Shown: in pieces, positions 1 to 7,034 of the stretch
How positions within the stretch are numbered: the stretch's first letter is position 1
Layout: every line of letters begins with the position of its first letter
Assembly: GCA_023398495.1 (NCBI GenBank)
Contig: JAEWSG010000131.1
Coordinates: forward strand, 1-64,000
Origin: Bacillota bacterium
Lineage (GTDB): Bacteria > Bacillota > Clostridia > Acetivibrionales > Acetivibrionaceae
Direction of reading: 5' to 3'
DNA length: 64,000 bases
Notes under the pieces: generated by a model
The model's database searches: none
Told to the model about the DNA's origin: nothing
What the model saw: only the letters and a program-made list of their open reading frames with translations
Made by a program: the position numbers and the translations under genes

Positions 1-2
1 TT

Positions 3-104
3 GATAAAGAAACTGGATGCCCAATAATTATGTGTATTAAGTGTGATGGTGTTATGATTGATAAAGATTACTTTGACAGTTCAAAAAGTCACAGAACCAA
101 GTAG
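3..104 (+). CDS. C-terminal tail of an unidentified gene cut by the window edge
   Basis: An open frame enters from the left edge and ends at TAG 102-104, giving 33 residues that include a CIKC pair and end in HRTK. It is followed at once by a hairpin terminator, which supports a real gene end. The CxxC pair could be part of a metal-binding ribbon, but the fragment is too short to assign and I do not recognise it. Confidence 0.4.
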   Translation, partial: DKETGCPIIMCIKCDGVMIDKDYFDSSKSHRTK

Positions 105-105
105 T

Positions 106-126
106 CGCCCGAAGGGCGGTTTTGTT
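106..126 (+). terminator. Rho-independent terminator
   Basis: The arms CGCCC (106-110) and GGGCG (114-118) surround a GAA loop and are followed by GGTTTTGTT. It lies 2 bp after the stop of the partial gene at the left edge. On the other strand the same hairpin is read through by the truncated toxin-like frame, so it marks that gene's breakpoint. Confidence 0.7.
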
Positions 127-531
127 CCTATGTGATAACCTGTCTGTTCTTTTGGTTAACTGTAATTTCTCGGTTTCAAATTTGGTAACCCTACCTGCGT
201 CATCAGTCTTATAAAAGTAATCATATTCTCCGGTTTTATACCTGATATTAGGCTTTAACTTGTTTTTTCTTCCGTTTGTAAACTGTTCACCTTTATTAAC
301 TAATGTTTTAGCATTACCAATGTTACCATTATCTATCATTTCTTTGCGTTTTGCAATCCTATCAGTAATGCTCATAATAGACTTACTGCTAGATGAAATT
401 GTGGTTATTGGAGTCTGCTGTTTCACCACATCAATTTCTTTCTCAACCACTTCAACTGTGCTCGATACTTCTTTACTTGGTCGAGATGTTTGACCAATGT
501 ACTCAATATTTTTTCCTCGAAAAAATAATCT
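112..531 (-). pseudogene. Remnant of a DNA/RNA non-specific endonuclease-type toxin
   Basis: The minus-strand frame is open from 531 to 52 without a convincing start (a GTG is at 448-450). Its middle contains phrases typical of the region just before the catalytic core of secreted or polymorphic-toxin DNA/RNA non-specific nucleases: NIRYKTGEYDYFYKTD, then AGRVTKFETEKLQLT. In that family an R-x-H-x-x-KT stretch is followed by the catalytic D-x-GHL segment. Here the frame instead runs into the terminator hairpin at 106-126, so the catalytic domain is missing. The 5' end is also lost at the TGA near 532. I infer a relic left by recombination at the island edge. Family assignment is from memory of the motif. 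Confidence 0.5.
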
Positions 532-622
532 TCAAAAGATAGAATGGGATGCAAAGAGATTTTTGTCAAAGAATAATTACCAGATACAGACAGATGCTGT
601 AAAAAAATTATATAATATGTAG
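530..622 (+). pseudogene. Short open tail, possibly a gene remnant
   Basis: A plus-strand frame reads LQKIEWDAKRFLSKNNYQIQ and continues for ten more residues to TAG at 620-622. It has no start or ribosome binding site. Composition and the amphipathic Lys/Leu pattern look protein-like, but no family is recognised and chance is possible. It lies between the toxin relic and the restriction promoter. Confidence 0.2.
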
Positions 623-688
623 GATTTTAAGTAATAAGTAAAAACAATTTGCTAAAGAAATATAGAAAATAAAAGGCTTACAATTATA

Positions 689-727
689 GTTTTAGTATTG
701 ACATACTAAAACATGGCAGAGTATACT
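689..727 (+). promoter_or_regulatory. Promoter with perfect 24-bp palindromic operator for the restriction-modification operon
   Basis: The -35 TTGACA (698-703) and -10 TATACT (722-727) are separated by 18 bp, a good sigma-A promoter. The -35 is embedded in a perfect inverted repeat: GTTTTAGTAT (689-698), TGAC spacer, ATACTAAAAC (703-712). Transcription would start near 734, inside the frame that begins at ATG 713. The usable start is therefore the downstream GTG at 761. The palindrome is a plausible repressor site that would block the -35. Confidence 0.75.
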
Positions 728-760
728 GAAATAGTCGATGATATAAAAAGGAGGAATATA

Positions 761-2350
761 GTGAATCTAGAAATTGCGTTGAACATGCTGTACCAAAGAC
801 AGATATCTTCCAGAGAGCAGCTCTTAAATGAAATGCTCAGAGTAAAATTGACATCGAAGAAACTTGAGGAGACTTCAACCACTATAAAAGATAAAGAGAA
901 GCTTTTTCAGTTTATGAAACAGACAACTGAAGAGGAGTTGGGTTTTTTTCCTGCGGATAGAGATGATTTTTTTGATATTTTCCAAGCTTTAAAAAATATT
1001 GACTTATTAGAGTTTACTATAGAAATTTATAAAAATGACAGAATGGGTACAGTTCTTGCACCTGTTTATTTGAACTCATATATTAGTAAAAAATTAAAGA
1101 AGCTTAAGCCTAAAAATATACTTATAACAGAAGCTGAAAAACATCTGGCTGGGCTTAAAGAAATACTAAACCAAATACCAGATAGTAAAATAACACTAAC
1201 AACTCAGCTAAAACCTATGAACTTATTATTGAAGCTTGCTTTTGGAGAGGCTGAAAATGTAAATGTTCGGTTTGAGTCAATATACTCAGAATGTATACTA
1301 AATGAACGCTTTGATTATATCTATTGCCTACCGACATTTGGTTATAAGCTAGATGAAATGGGGAAAAGCTTTTTTACTCGTGAGAGTGACGGGATAGCGA
1401 TAGAAAACATGCTAGGCCACCTTGGTGAAGTAGGAACACTAGATATTATTGTTCCTGCAAAAATAACCTTTGCTGGAATGGGATTTGAAAAACTTCGATT
1501 ATACATTACTGAAAAATTCAATATCAAGAATATTAACATTTTACCTGAAGGCACTTTCAGACCAGTAACTTCAATCAAGACATATTTTTTTACTATTGTA
1601 ACTGGTACACAATCAAATGTGGAATTTGGGACCTTTGTCTTGAACAAAGATGCCTTTGAGGTATCGGAAGAAAAAGAGATTTCAGCAAAAGATTTCTTGT
1701 CTCATAATGACTGGAGGATTGAGTTATTTTTATCTGAGGATGATGATAATATTAAAAAGTTCAAAAGTTCTACTATTGAGAAAGTGAAATTAAAAGATAT
1801 TGCAGAGGTGTTCCGGGGGAAATCCATACTTAAGAAGGATACTGCTGTTGGAAATATTTCTATACTTAATATTTCGAATATTGATAATGGTGAGATTAAC
1901 TATGCTGATATGGATACCATTGTTGAAGAAGAACGTAAGGTCAAACGATATGAATTATTAAACGGTGATGTAGTTCTTTCTTGCAGAGGTACTGCTATAA
2001 AGGCAGCTGTATTTGAGCAGCAGAACAAACTAATAATTGCATCCGCTAACCTAATTGTTATAAGACCTAATGATAGAATTAAAGGTGAATATATTAAAAT
2101 GTTTTTAGAAAGTCCTGTGGGCTTGGCAATTATAAAAAGCTTTCAAAGAGGGACAACCATAATGAATATCAATCATTCTGATATAATGGAAATGGAAATA
2201 CCAATAGTGCCTATTGATGCCCAAGAAAAAATGGTTGAAAAGTATAATAAGGAATTTGAACTTTATAAAAAGACCGTTAGTGAAGCAGGAAAAAGATGGA
2301 TGAACATTAAAGGTGGTTTATATACAGAATTAATCGAAGGAGGACATTGA
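761..2350 (+). CDS. Inactivated N6-adenine methyltransferase fused to one HsdS target-recognition domain
   Basis: The start is GTG 761, preceded by AGGAGG six bases upstream. An upstream in-frame ATG (713) lies within the promoter and is rejected. The 529-residue product has an N-terminal two-thirds that follows the HsdM-type methyltransferase layout. The SAM-binding DPxCGSG motif is absent (the equivalent stretch reads ILITEAEKHL), and the catalytic NPPF is replaced by LPTF at about residues 190-193. The later VPAKITF, LRLYI and LPEGTF stretches still match the family. The C-terminal third, from VKLKDIAEVFRGKSI, is a single HsdS-type target-recognition domain with a helical tail. It overlaps hsdM by no more than a few bases and shares its operon. 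It probably acts as a structural or alternative specificity subunit, not as a methylase. Confidence 0.75.
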   Translation: MNLEIALNMLYQRQISSREQLLNEMLRVKLTSKKLEETSTTIKDKEKLFQFMKQTTEEELGFFPADRDDFFDIFQALKNIDLLEFTIEIYKNDRMGTVLAPVYLNSYISKKLKKLKPKNILITEAEKHLAGLKEILNQIPDSKITLTTQLKPMNLLLKLAFGEAENVNVRFESIYSECILNERFDYIYCLPTFGYKLDEMGKSFFTRESDGIAIENMLGHLGEVGTLDIIVPAKITFAGMGFEKLRLYITEKFNIKNINILPEGTFRPVTSIKTYFFTIVTGTQSNVEFGTFVLNKDAFEVSEEKEISAKDFLSHNDWRIELFLSEDDDNIKKFKSSTIEKVKLKDIAEVFRGKSILKKDTAVGNISILNISNIDNGEINYADMDTIVEEERKVKRYELLNGDVVLSCRGTAIKAAVFEQQNKLIIASANLIVIRPNDRIKGEYIKMFLESPVGLAIIKSFQRGTTIMNINHSDIMEMEIPIVPIDAQEKMVEKYNKEFELYKKTVSEAGKRWMNIKGGLYTELIEGGH

Positions 2351-2352
2351 AT

Positions 2353-3834
2353 ATGGCAGTGAATTTGGAATTTGAAAATAAGTTGTGGGAAATGGCCGAC
2401 AAACTAAGAGGTAATATTCAACCTTCTGACTATAAAGATGTTATTTTAGGGCTGATTTTCTTGAAATACATATCTGACAGTTTTGAAGAGAAATTTAATG
2501 AGTTGGTTAGCGAAGGTGATGGTTTCGAGGAAGACAGAGATGCTTATGTCGAAGAGAATGTTTTCTTTGTGCCTCCAAGTGCTCGTTGGGAGTTTATTAA
2601 AAAGAGTGCAAAACAAAGCACAATAGGTCAAATTATAGATGAAGCTATGATTGTTATTGAAAGGGAAAATAAGAATCTTAAAGGGGTTCTTCCAAAAAAC
2701 TATGCAAGGCCGGAGCTTGATAAAACAAAGCTTGGTGAATTGATAGATCTATTTTCCTTTAATCTTGGAAACAAAGAAGCAAAGGCACAGGATGTTTTAG
2801 GTAGAGTTTATGAATATTTTTTGGGAAAATTCGGTTCGAGTGAGGGAGAATACTATACACCGCCAAGTATTGTAAAGTTGCTTGTAGGAATGATTGAGCC
2901 CTTTGAAGGCAGAGTTTATGACCCTTGCTGCGGTTCTGGAGGCATGTTTGTTCAATCTGCAAAGTTTGTTGAGGAACATCAGGGAAGAAAAAATGATATC
3001 CGTGTATATGGTCAGGAATTTACAGCGACTACATGGAGACTTTGCAAAATGAATCTTGCCATAAGGGGAATTGATGGAGACCTTGGAGAGCGTGATGCAG
3101 ATACATTTGGGAATGACCTTCATAAGAATTTAAGAGCGGATTTTGTCTTGGCAAATCCTCCGTTTAATGTGAGTGACTATACTTTAATTCAAGATGATGC
3201 TAGATGGAAATATGGAATTCCACCAGCAAATAATGCAAACTATGCTTGGATTGAGCATATCATTAGTAAGCTTTCTCCAAAAGGTGTAGCAGGATTTGTA
3301 CTCGCAAACGGCTCTATGAGCACTTCAACAAAGGCTGAAGGTGATATCAGGAAAAATATTATTGAGTCTGGGTTGGTGGACTGTATTGTAACTATGCCTA
3401 CGAATCTATTTTACAATGTTACAATTCCGGTTTGTCTGTGGTTTATCTCAAAGAAAAGGGAAAAACGCAAGGATAAAATACTGTTTATAGATACTAGAAA
3501 GATGGGAACGATGGTTACTCGTAAGCATAGGGAATTGTCGGATGAGGAGATTCAACAGGTTTGTGATGCTTATCATAATTGGAGAGATGGCAAAAGTGAA
3601 TATCAGGATGTACAAGGGTTCTGCAAATCGGCAGGTATTGAGGAAATAAGGGAGCATGAGTATATCTTAACTCCAGGTAGGTATGTAGGGATTGAAGAAG
3701 TTGAAGAGGATGGCGAGCCCTTTGATGAGAAAATGACAAGGTTGACTGGTGAGCTTGCTGAGCTGTTTGCAAAATCTCATCATTTAGAGGAAGAGATAAA
3801 GCGAAAATTGGGGGCGATTGGTTATGAGTTCTGA
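2353..3834 (+). CDS. hsdM: Type I restriction-modification methyltransferase subunit HsdM
   Basis: HsdM transfers a methyl group from SAM to N6 of adenine within the asymmetric site chosen by HsdS. The helical N-terminal domain begins NLEFENKLWEMADKLRGN. The SAM-binding motif DPCCGSG is at residues 190-196 and the catalytic NPPF at 268-271, both intact. At 493 residues the length is normal. ATG 2353 is preferred over TTG 2347 because AGGAGG at 2338-2343 leaves 9 bases to the ATG and only 3 to the TTG. It directly follows the dead methyltransferase fusion and overlaps the next gene by 11 bp. It is the only catalytically complete methylase in the locus. Confidence 0.95.
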   Translation: MAVNLEFENKLWEMADKLRGNIQPSDYKDVILGLIFLKYISDSFEEKFNELVSEGDGFEEDRDAYVEENVFFVPPSARWEFIKKSAKQSTIGQIIDEAMIVIERENKNLKGVLPKNYARPELDKTKLGELIDLFSFNLGNKEAKAQDVLGRVYEYFLGKFGSSEGEYYTPPSIVKLLVGMIEPFEGRVYDPCCGSGGMFVQSAKFVEEHQGRKNDIRVYGQEFTATTWRLCKMNLAIRGIDGDLGERDADTFGNDLHKNLRADFVLANPPFNVSDYTLIQDDARWKYGIPPANNANYAWIEHIISKLSPKGVAGFVLANGSMSTSTKAEGDIRKNIIESGLVDCIVTMPTNLFYNVTIPVCLWFISKKREKRKDKILFIDTRKMGTMVTRKHRELSDEEIQQVCDAYHNWRDGKSEYQDVQGFCKSAGIEEIREHEYILTPGRYVGIEEVEEDGEPFDEKMTRLTGELAELFAKSHHLEEEIKRKLGAIGYEF

Positions 3835-4846
3835 TGAAATAAATATTGCGAAGAATTATCATGAAGTAGTCAATTTAATAGAAGAAGCCAAAAATCGTGT
3901 AAACTCATATGTCAATAGAGAACTCATTAATTTATATTTAGAGATTGGAAAATATGTAAGTAAAAAAGTAGAACTTGATGGATGGGGAAAAGGAACTGTA
4001 AAAGCTTTGTCAGAATTTTTGTCAAAAAACTATCCTGATACTAAGGGATTTTCAGCACAAAATATCTGGAGAATGAAGCAATTTTATGAAACTTATAAAG
4101 ATAATAAAAAACTCTCGACACTGTCGAGAGAAATTAGCTGGTCAAATAATTGCATTATTTTTTCCAGAACGAAATCCATAGAAGAACGTGAGTTTTATTT
4201 ACAGATGACGATCAGAGAAAGATATTCCGCAAGAGAACTCGAAAGACAAATTAATTCAAGCCTATTTGAGAGAACGGCAATATCTGATACAAAGAAAAAA
4301 TTGGGGATTGTTATAAATGATGAAAAGTTTTCTTTGATAAGAGATAATTATGTATTAGAATTTTTAAGTTTGCCAGAAGGATTTAAGGAAGTTGACTTAA
4401 GGAAACAGATAGTTGCAAATTTAAAGCAATTTATTTTAGAGTTTGGAAGAGATTTTGTCTTTGTTGGTGAGGAATATAGAGTACAAGTTGGAAATGAGGA
4501 TTTTTACATTGATTTAGTGTTTTTTCATAGAGAGTTAACCTGCCTTGTTGCATTTGAACTTAAAATTGATAAGTTTAAACCTGAATATATAGGAAAGATG
4601 AATTTTTATTTGGAAGCTTTGGATAGAGATGTGAAAAAAGAAAAGGAAAAACCAAGTATTGGTGTGATCCTTTGTACGGATAAGGATGATGAAGTAGTAG
4701 AATATGCACTAAGTAGAAATATTTCACCTACTTTGGTGGCAGAGTATAAGACGAAGTTGATTGACAAAGAGATTTTACAGAGGAAGTTGCATGAGTTTTA
4801 TAGATTGGCTGAGGATAGTTTGATTGGAGTGGTCAATGATGAGTGA
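3824..4846 (+). CDS. DUF1016 (YhcG-type) PD-(D/E)XK nuclease
   Basis: A 340-residue protein with the DUF1016 N-terminal helical region (LYLEIGKYVSKK, then GFSAQNIWRMKQFY) and the C-terminal nuclease fold. The presumed catalytic residues lie in FYIDLVFFHRE (Asp near residue 230) and FELKI (E-x-K near 245-247), followed by PEYIGKMNFYLEALD, the family hallmark. ATG 3824 lies within the end of hsdM, suggesting translational coupling; TTG 3818 is the alternative. Such nucleases are often found beside type I restriction genes, though their substrate is not well defined. A scrap resembling the hsdM 3' end follows it, so the gene looks inserted between hsdM and hsdS. Confidence 0.85.
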   Translation: MSSDEINIAKNYHEVVNLIEEAKNRVNSYVNRELINLYLEIGKYVSKKVELDGWGKGTVKALSEFLSKNYPDTKGFSAQNIWRMKQFYETYKDNKKLSTLSREISWSNNCIIFSRTKSIEEREFYLQMTIRERYSARELERQINSSLFERTAISDTKKKLGIVINDEKFSLIRDNYVLEFLSLPEGFKEVDLRKQIVANLKQFILEFGRDFVFVGEEYRVQVGNEDFYIDLVFFHRELTCLVAFELKIDKFKPEYIGKMNFYLEALDRDVKKEKEKPSIGVILCTDKDDEVVEYALSRNISPTLVAEYKTKLIDKEILQRKLHEFYRLAEDSLIGVVNDE

Positions 4847-4940
4847 AATGACAAAGCTGTCAAGTGAGCTGGCTGAAATGTATGCATGTAAATCAGAACC
4901 ATTATTCTGGAATGCTTTGGGAAAGAACATATCATGTTAG
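4839..4940 (+). pseudogene. Duplicated fragment resembling the HsdM C-terminus
   Basis: The 33-codon frame starts MSEMTKLSSELAEMYA. This matches the C-terminal HsdM stretch EKMTRLTGELAELFA encoded near 3728-3772. The similarity then fades and the frame stops at TAG 4938-4940. It overlaps the last codons of the DUF1016 gene. The most economical reading is that an ancestral hsdM once ended here, next to hsdS, and that the DUF1016 gene arrived with a different hsdM tail by recombination. Confidence 0.55.
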
Positions 4941-4966
4941 AGCAATTTTCTAATAAGAATTGTTAG

Positions 4967-4990
4967 TGCGATAAATTGTGATTTATCGCA
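4967..4990 (+). promoter_or_regulatory. Perfect inverted repeat upstream of hsdS
   Basis: The arms TGCGATAAAT (4967-4976) and ATTTATCGCA (4981-4990) flank TGTG. The 10-4-10 geometry equals that of the palindrome at 689-712, though the sequence differs. It lies 18 bp before the hsdS start. It could be an operator or, as RNA, a hairpin attenuating or stabilising the hsdS message. No long T run follows, so it is not a typical terminator. Confidence 0.5.
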
Positions 4991-5008
4991 TTTAGGGAAG
5001 GTGAATTG

Positions 5009-6169
5009 ATGATAGTAAAAATGAAAGATATATGCACCAAGATTGGAAGTGGTGCAACTCCAAGAGGCGGTAAAGATGCCTATATTGATGAAGGTATTTC
5101 TCTTATCAGAAGCCAGAATGTTATTGATTTTTCCTTTTCACATGATGGTTTAACATATATTAATGAAGAACAAGCCAAAAAATTGAATGGCGTAACAGTT
5201 GAAGTAGATGATGTTTTATTAAATATTACAGGCGATTCCGTTGCAAGAGTATGCATAGTTGATAATGAGATCCTTCCTGCAAGAGTGAATCAGCATGTTT
5301 GTATTCTGAGAGGAGATAAGGATAAGGTACTAAACTCTTTTATTTTATATTTCCTGCAGATGAAGAAGCAAGAACTGTTACAGATGGCTTCTGGAGGTGC
5401 AACAAGAAATGCATTAACCAAAGGGATGATAGAAGAGCTTGAAATCGATCTTCCATCAATAGAAGAGCAGAAAAAGATTGTATCAACATTGGATTCTATA
5501 CAGGAAAAATTAAAGATAAATAATAAGATAAATAGGAATTTATTGGAGCAGGCACTTGCGTTGTTTTTTCAATATTATGAGCAAGCTAGCAAAAAAGAAA
5601 GTTTTTCAAAACACATAAAGGTCCTTGGTGGTGGGACACCTAAAACGAATGAAGCAGGATATTGGAACGGAGATATCCCTTTCTTTACTCCAAAGGACGT
5701 CGGAACGCCATATACATTCAATACTGAGAAGAATATCACTGAGGAAGGCTTGGCACATTGTAATAGTCGGTTGTATCCAATAAACACGACATTTGTAACT
5801 GCTCGAGGAACTGTTGGAAAGGTGGCTCTTGCAGGAGTCCCAATGGCAATGAATCAGTCTTGTTATGCTCTGGCGAGTGATTCAATCAATCCGCTGTTAG
5901 TTTATTTCTATACAATAGAAGCAGTAAAATCACTAAAACATAAAGCAAGCGGAGCGGTGTTCGATGCAATTGTTACACGCGATTTCGATACCGAAATAAT
6001 CCACTATTTGGATGAACAATCAGCAGATGAGTTTGTTATTTGTGTTACACCGATGATGGAACAAATTCGAAGGAGTACGATTGAAAGTCAGAAGCTACAA
6101 AAACTGAGAAATGGTTTACTTCCCAAGCTAATGGCAGGCGAATTAGATGTCTCAGACCTAGATATTTAG
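5009..6169 (+). CDS. hsdS: Type I restriction-modification specificity subunit HsdS
   Basis: HsdS recognises the bipartite DNA site and holds two HsdM and HsdR subunits. The 386-residue product has two target-recognition domains, beginning MKDICTKIGSGATPRGG near the N-terminus and HIKVLGGGTPKTNEAGYW near residue 205. Each is followed by a long helical spacer (PSIEEQKKIVSTLDSIQEKL, and LPKLMAGELDV at the end). This is normal family architecture. ATG 5009 has AAGGTG just upstream; TTG 5006 is possible. It is separated from hsdM by the DUF1016 insertion. Confidence 0.93.
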   Translation: MIVKMKDICTKIGSGATPRGGKDAYIDEGISLIRSQNVIDFSFSHDGLTYINEEQAKKLNGVTVEVDDVLLNITGDSVARVCIVDNEILPARVNQHVCILRGDKDKVLNSFILYFLQMKKQELLQMASGGATRNALTKGMIEELEIDLPSIEEQKKIVSTLDSIQEKLKINNKINRNLLEQALALFFQYYEQASKKESFSKHIKVLGGGTPKTNEAGYWNGDIPFFTPKDVGTPYTFNTEKNITEEGLAHCNSRLYPINTTFVTARGTVGKVALAGVPMAMNQSCYALASDSINPLLVYFYTIEAVKSLKHKASGAVFDAIVTRDFDTEIIHYLDEQSADEFVICVTPMMEQIRRSTIESQKLQKLRNGLLPKLMAGELDVSDLDI

Positions 6170-6328
6170 TATGATAAATATTAATTTAAAGTACAGATAT
6201 GGATTGATAAGTATGGCATTTGCGACAGATGTGTCGGTAACACTAAGATGTTCGCCATGCTTCTGAATAATAAGAGCCTTCGAAGTATTTGTGGCAAAAA
6301 TAAGTTTCGAGGAGAAAAGGAAAATATT

Positions 6329-6868
6329 ATGATTAAGAGTAGTATTAAAGATAGAATTAAAGTTATTAAAGGTGATATAACAAAATTGGAAGTGGATGCA
6401 ATAGTTAACGCCGCTAATAGTAGTTTACTAGGTGGTGGAGGAGTCGATGGTGCTATACATAAAGCAGGAGGAAAAGAGATATTGGATGAATGCATAAAAA
6501 TTAGGAATAAACAGGGTGGTTGTAGTACAGGAGAGGCAGTCATTACATCAGCAGGTAAGTTAAAAGCAAAATATGTTATACACACAGTCGGGCCTGTATG
6601 GAGTGGAGGACAAAAGAACGAAAAGGAACTTCTCGGTAAATGCTACTACAATAGCTTAAGATTAGCTGTTGGGAATAAAGTTGAGAGAATTGCTTTTCCA
6701 AGCATCAGCACTGGTATATATAGATTTCCAAAAGACTTAGCAACAGAGATTGCGATTAATGAGGTGTCAATGTTTTTACAAGATGATACAATTATAACTG
6801 AAGTTGTATTTGTTTGTTTTGATGATGAAAATTATAGAGGTTATTTGGAGTATATAGGCGAAAATTGA
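6329..6868 (+). CDS. Macro-domain protein, MacroD-type ADP-ribose hydrolase/deacetylase
   Basis: The 179-residue protein is a single macro domain that binds ADP-ribose or O-acetyl-ADP-ribose. The N-terminal VIKGDITKLEVDAIVNAAN, the GGGGVDGAIH loop and the second glycine loop near SISTGIYRFP match catalytically competent MacroD enzymes. ATG 6329 is chosen because GGAGAAAAGG lies just upstream. The frame is open further 5' (from about 6200, with two or three Cys codons) but lacks a ribosome binding site. It sits between hsdS and hsdR, which is not a standard place for it. It might reverse ADP-ribosylation or process NAD-derived signals in defence; that role is inference. Confidence 0.85.
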   Translation: MIKSSIKDRIKVIKGDITKLEVDAIVNAANSSLLGGGGVDGAIHKAGGKEILDECIKIRNKQGGCSTGEAVITSAGKLKAKYVIHTVGPVWSGGQKNEKELLGKCYYNSLRLAVGNKVERIAFPSISTGIYRFPKDLATEIAINEVSMFLQDDTIITEVVFVCFDDENYRGYLEYIGEN

Positions 6869-6909
6869 ATTGTGTAGCTTAATGGAAGTTTATTTTTGAG
6901 GAGCACAGC

Positions 6910-6989
6910 GTATATCAAAAGGTATGCACAAGGGTGCGGTTAAGAAAAGCATGAAGCAGGGCTAACGTTAGTCATACCATGATATATAC
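6910..6989 (+). other. Possible structured RNA element before the radical SAM gene
   Basis: The 166-bp gap between the macro and radical SAM genes contains imperfect 17-base arms, GTATATCAAAAGGTATG (6910-6926) and CATACCATGATATATAC (6973-6989), enclosing about 46 bases. The loop has a further palindrome CTAACGTTAG (6962-6971). No gene with a ribosome binding site fits here. A 13-codon ATG frame at 6923 is unconvincing. It may be a leader or small RNA. Confidence 0.3.
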
Positions 6990-7034
6990 CAATCAATTAA
7001 AATTATCATAGTCCTGAGAGGAGAGGGAATAATC

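Noticed and set aside
713..760. ATG 713 as the start of the first restriction gene
   Set aside because: It lies inside the palindrome-promoter and upstream of the predicted transcription start; GTG 761 has AGGAGG at ideal distance.
6200..6328. N-terminal extension of the macro-domain protein with a CxxC pair
   Set aside because: The frame is open but has no ribosome binding site, whereas ATG 6329 has a good one and matches the domain start.
6923..6964. 13-codon frame MHKGAVKKSMKQG as a precursor peptide for the radical SAM enzyme
   Set aside because: No ribosome binding site, no Cys or other typical modification residues, and it lies within the hairpin arms; chance is more likely.
6910..6989. 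Retron or group II intron RNA
   Set aside because: There is no reverse transcriptase in the window and the expected intron domain V or msr/msd pattern is not seen.
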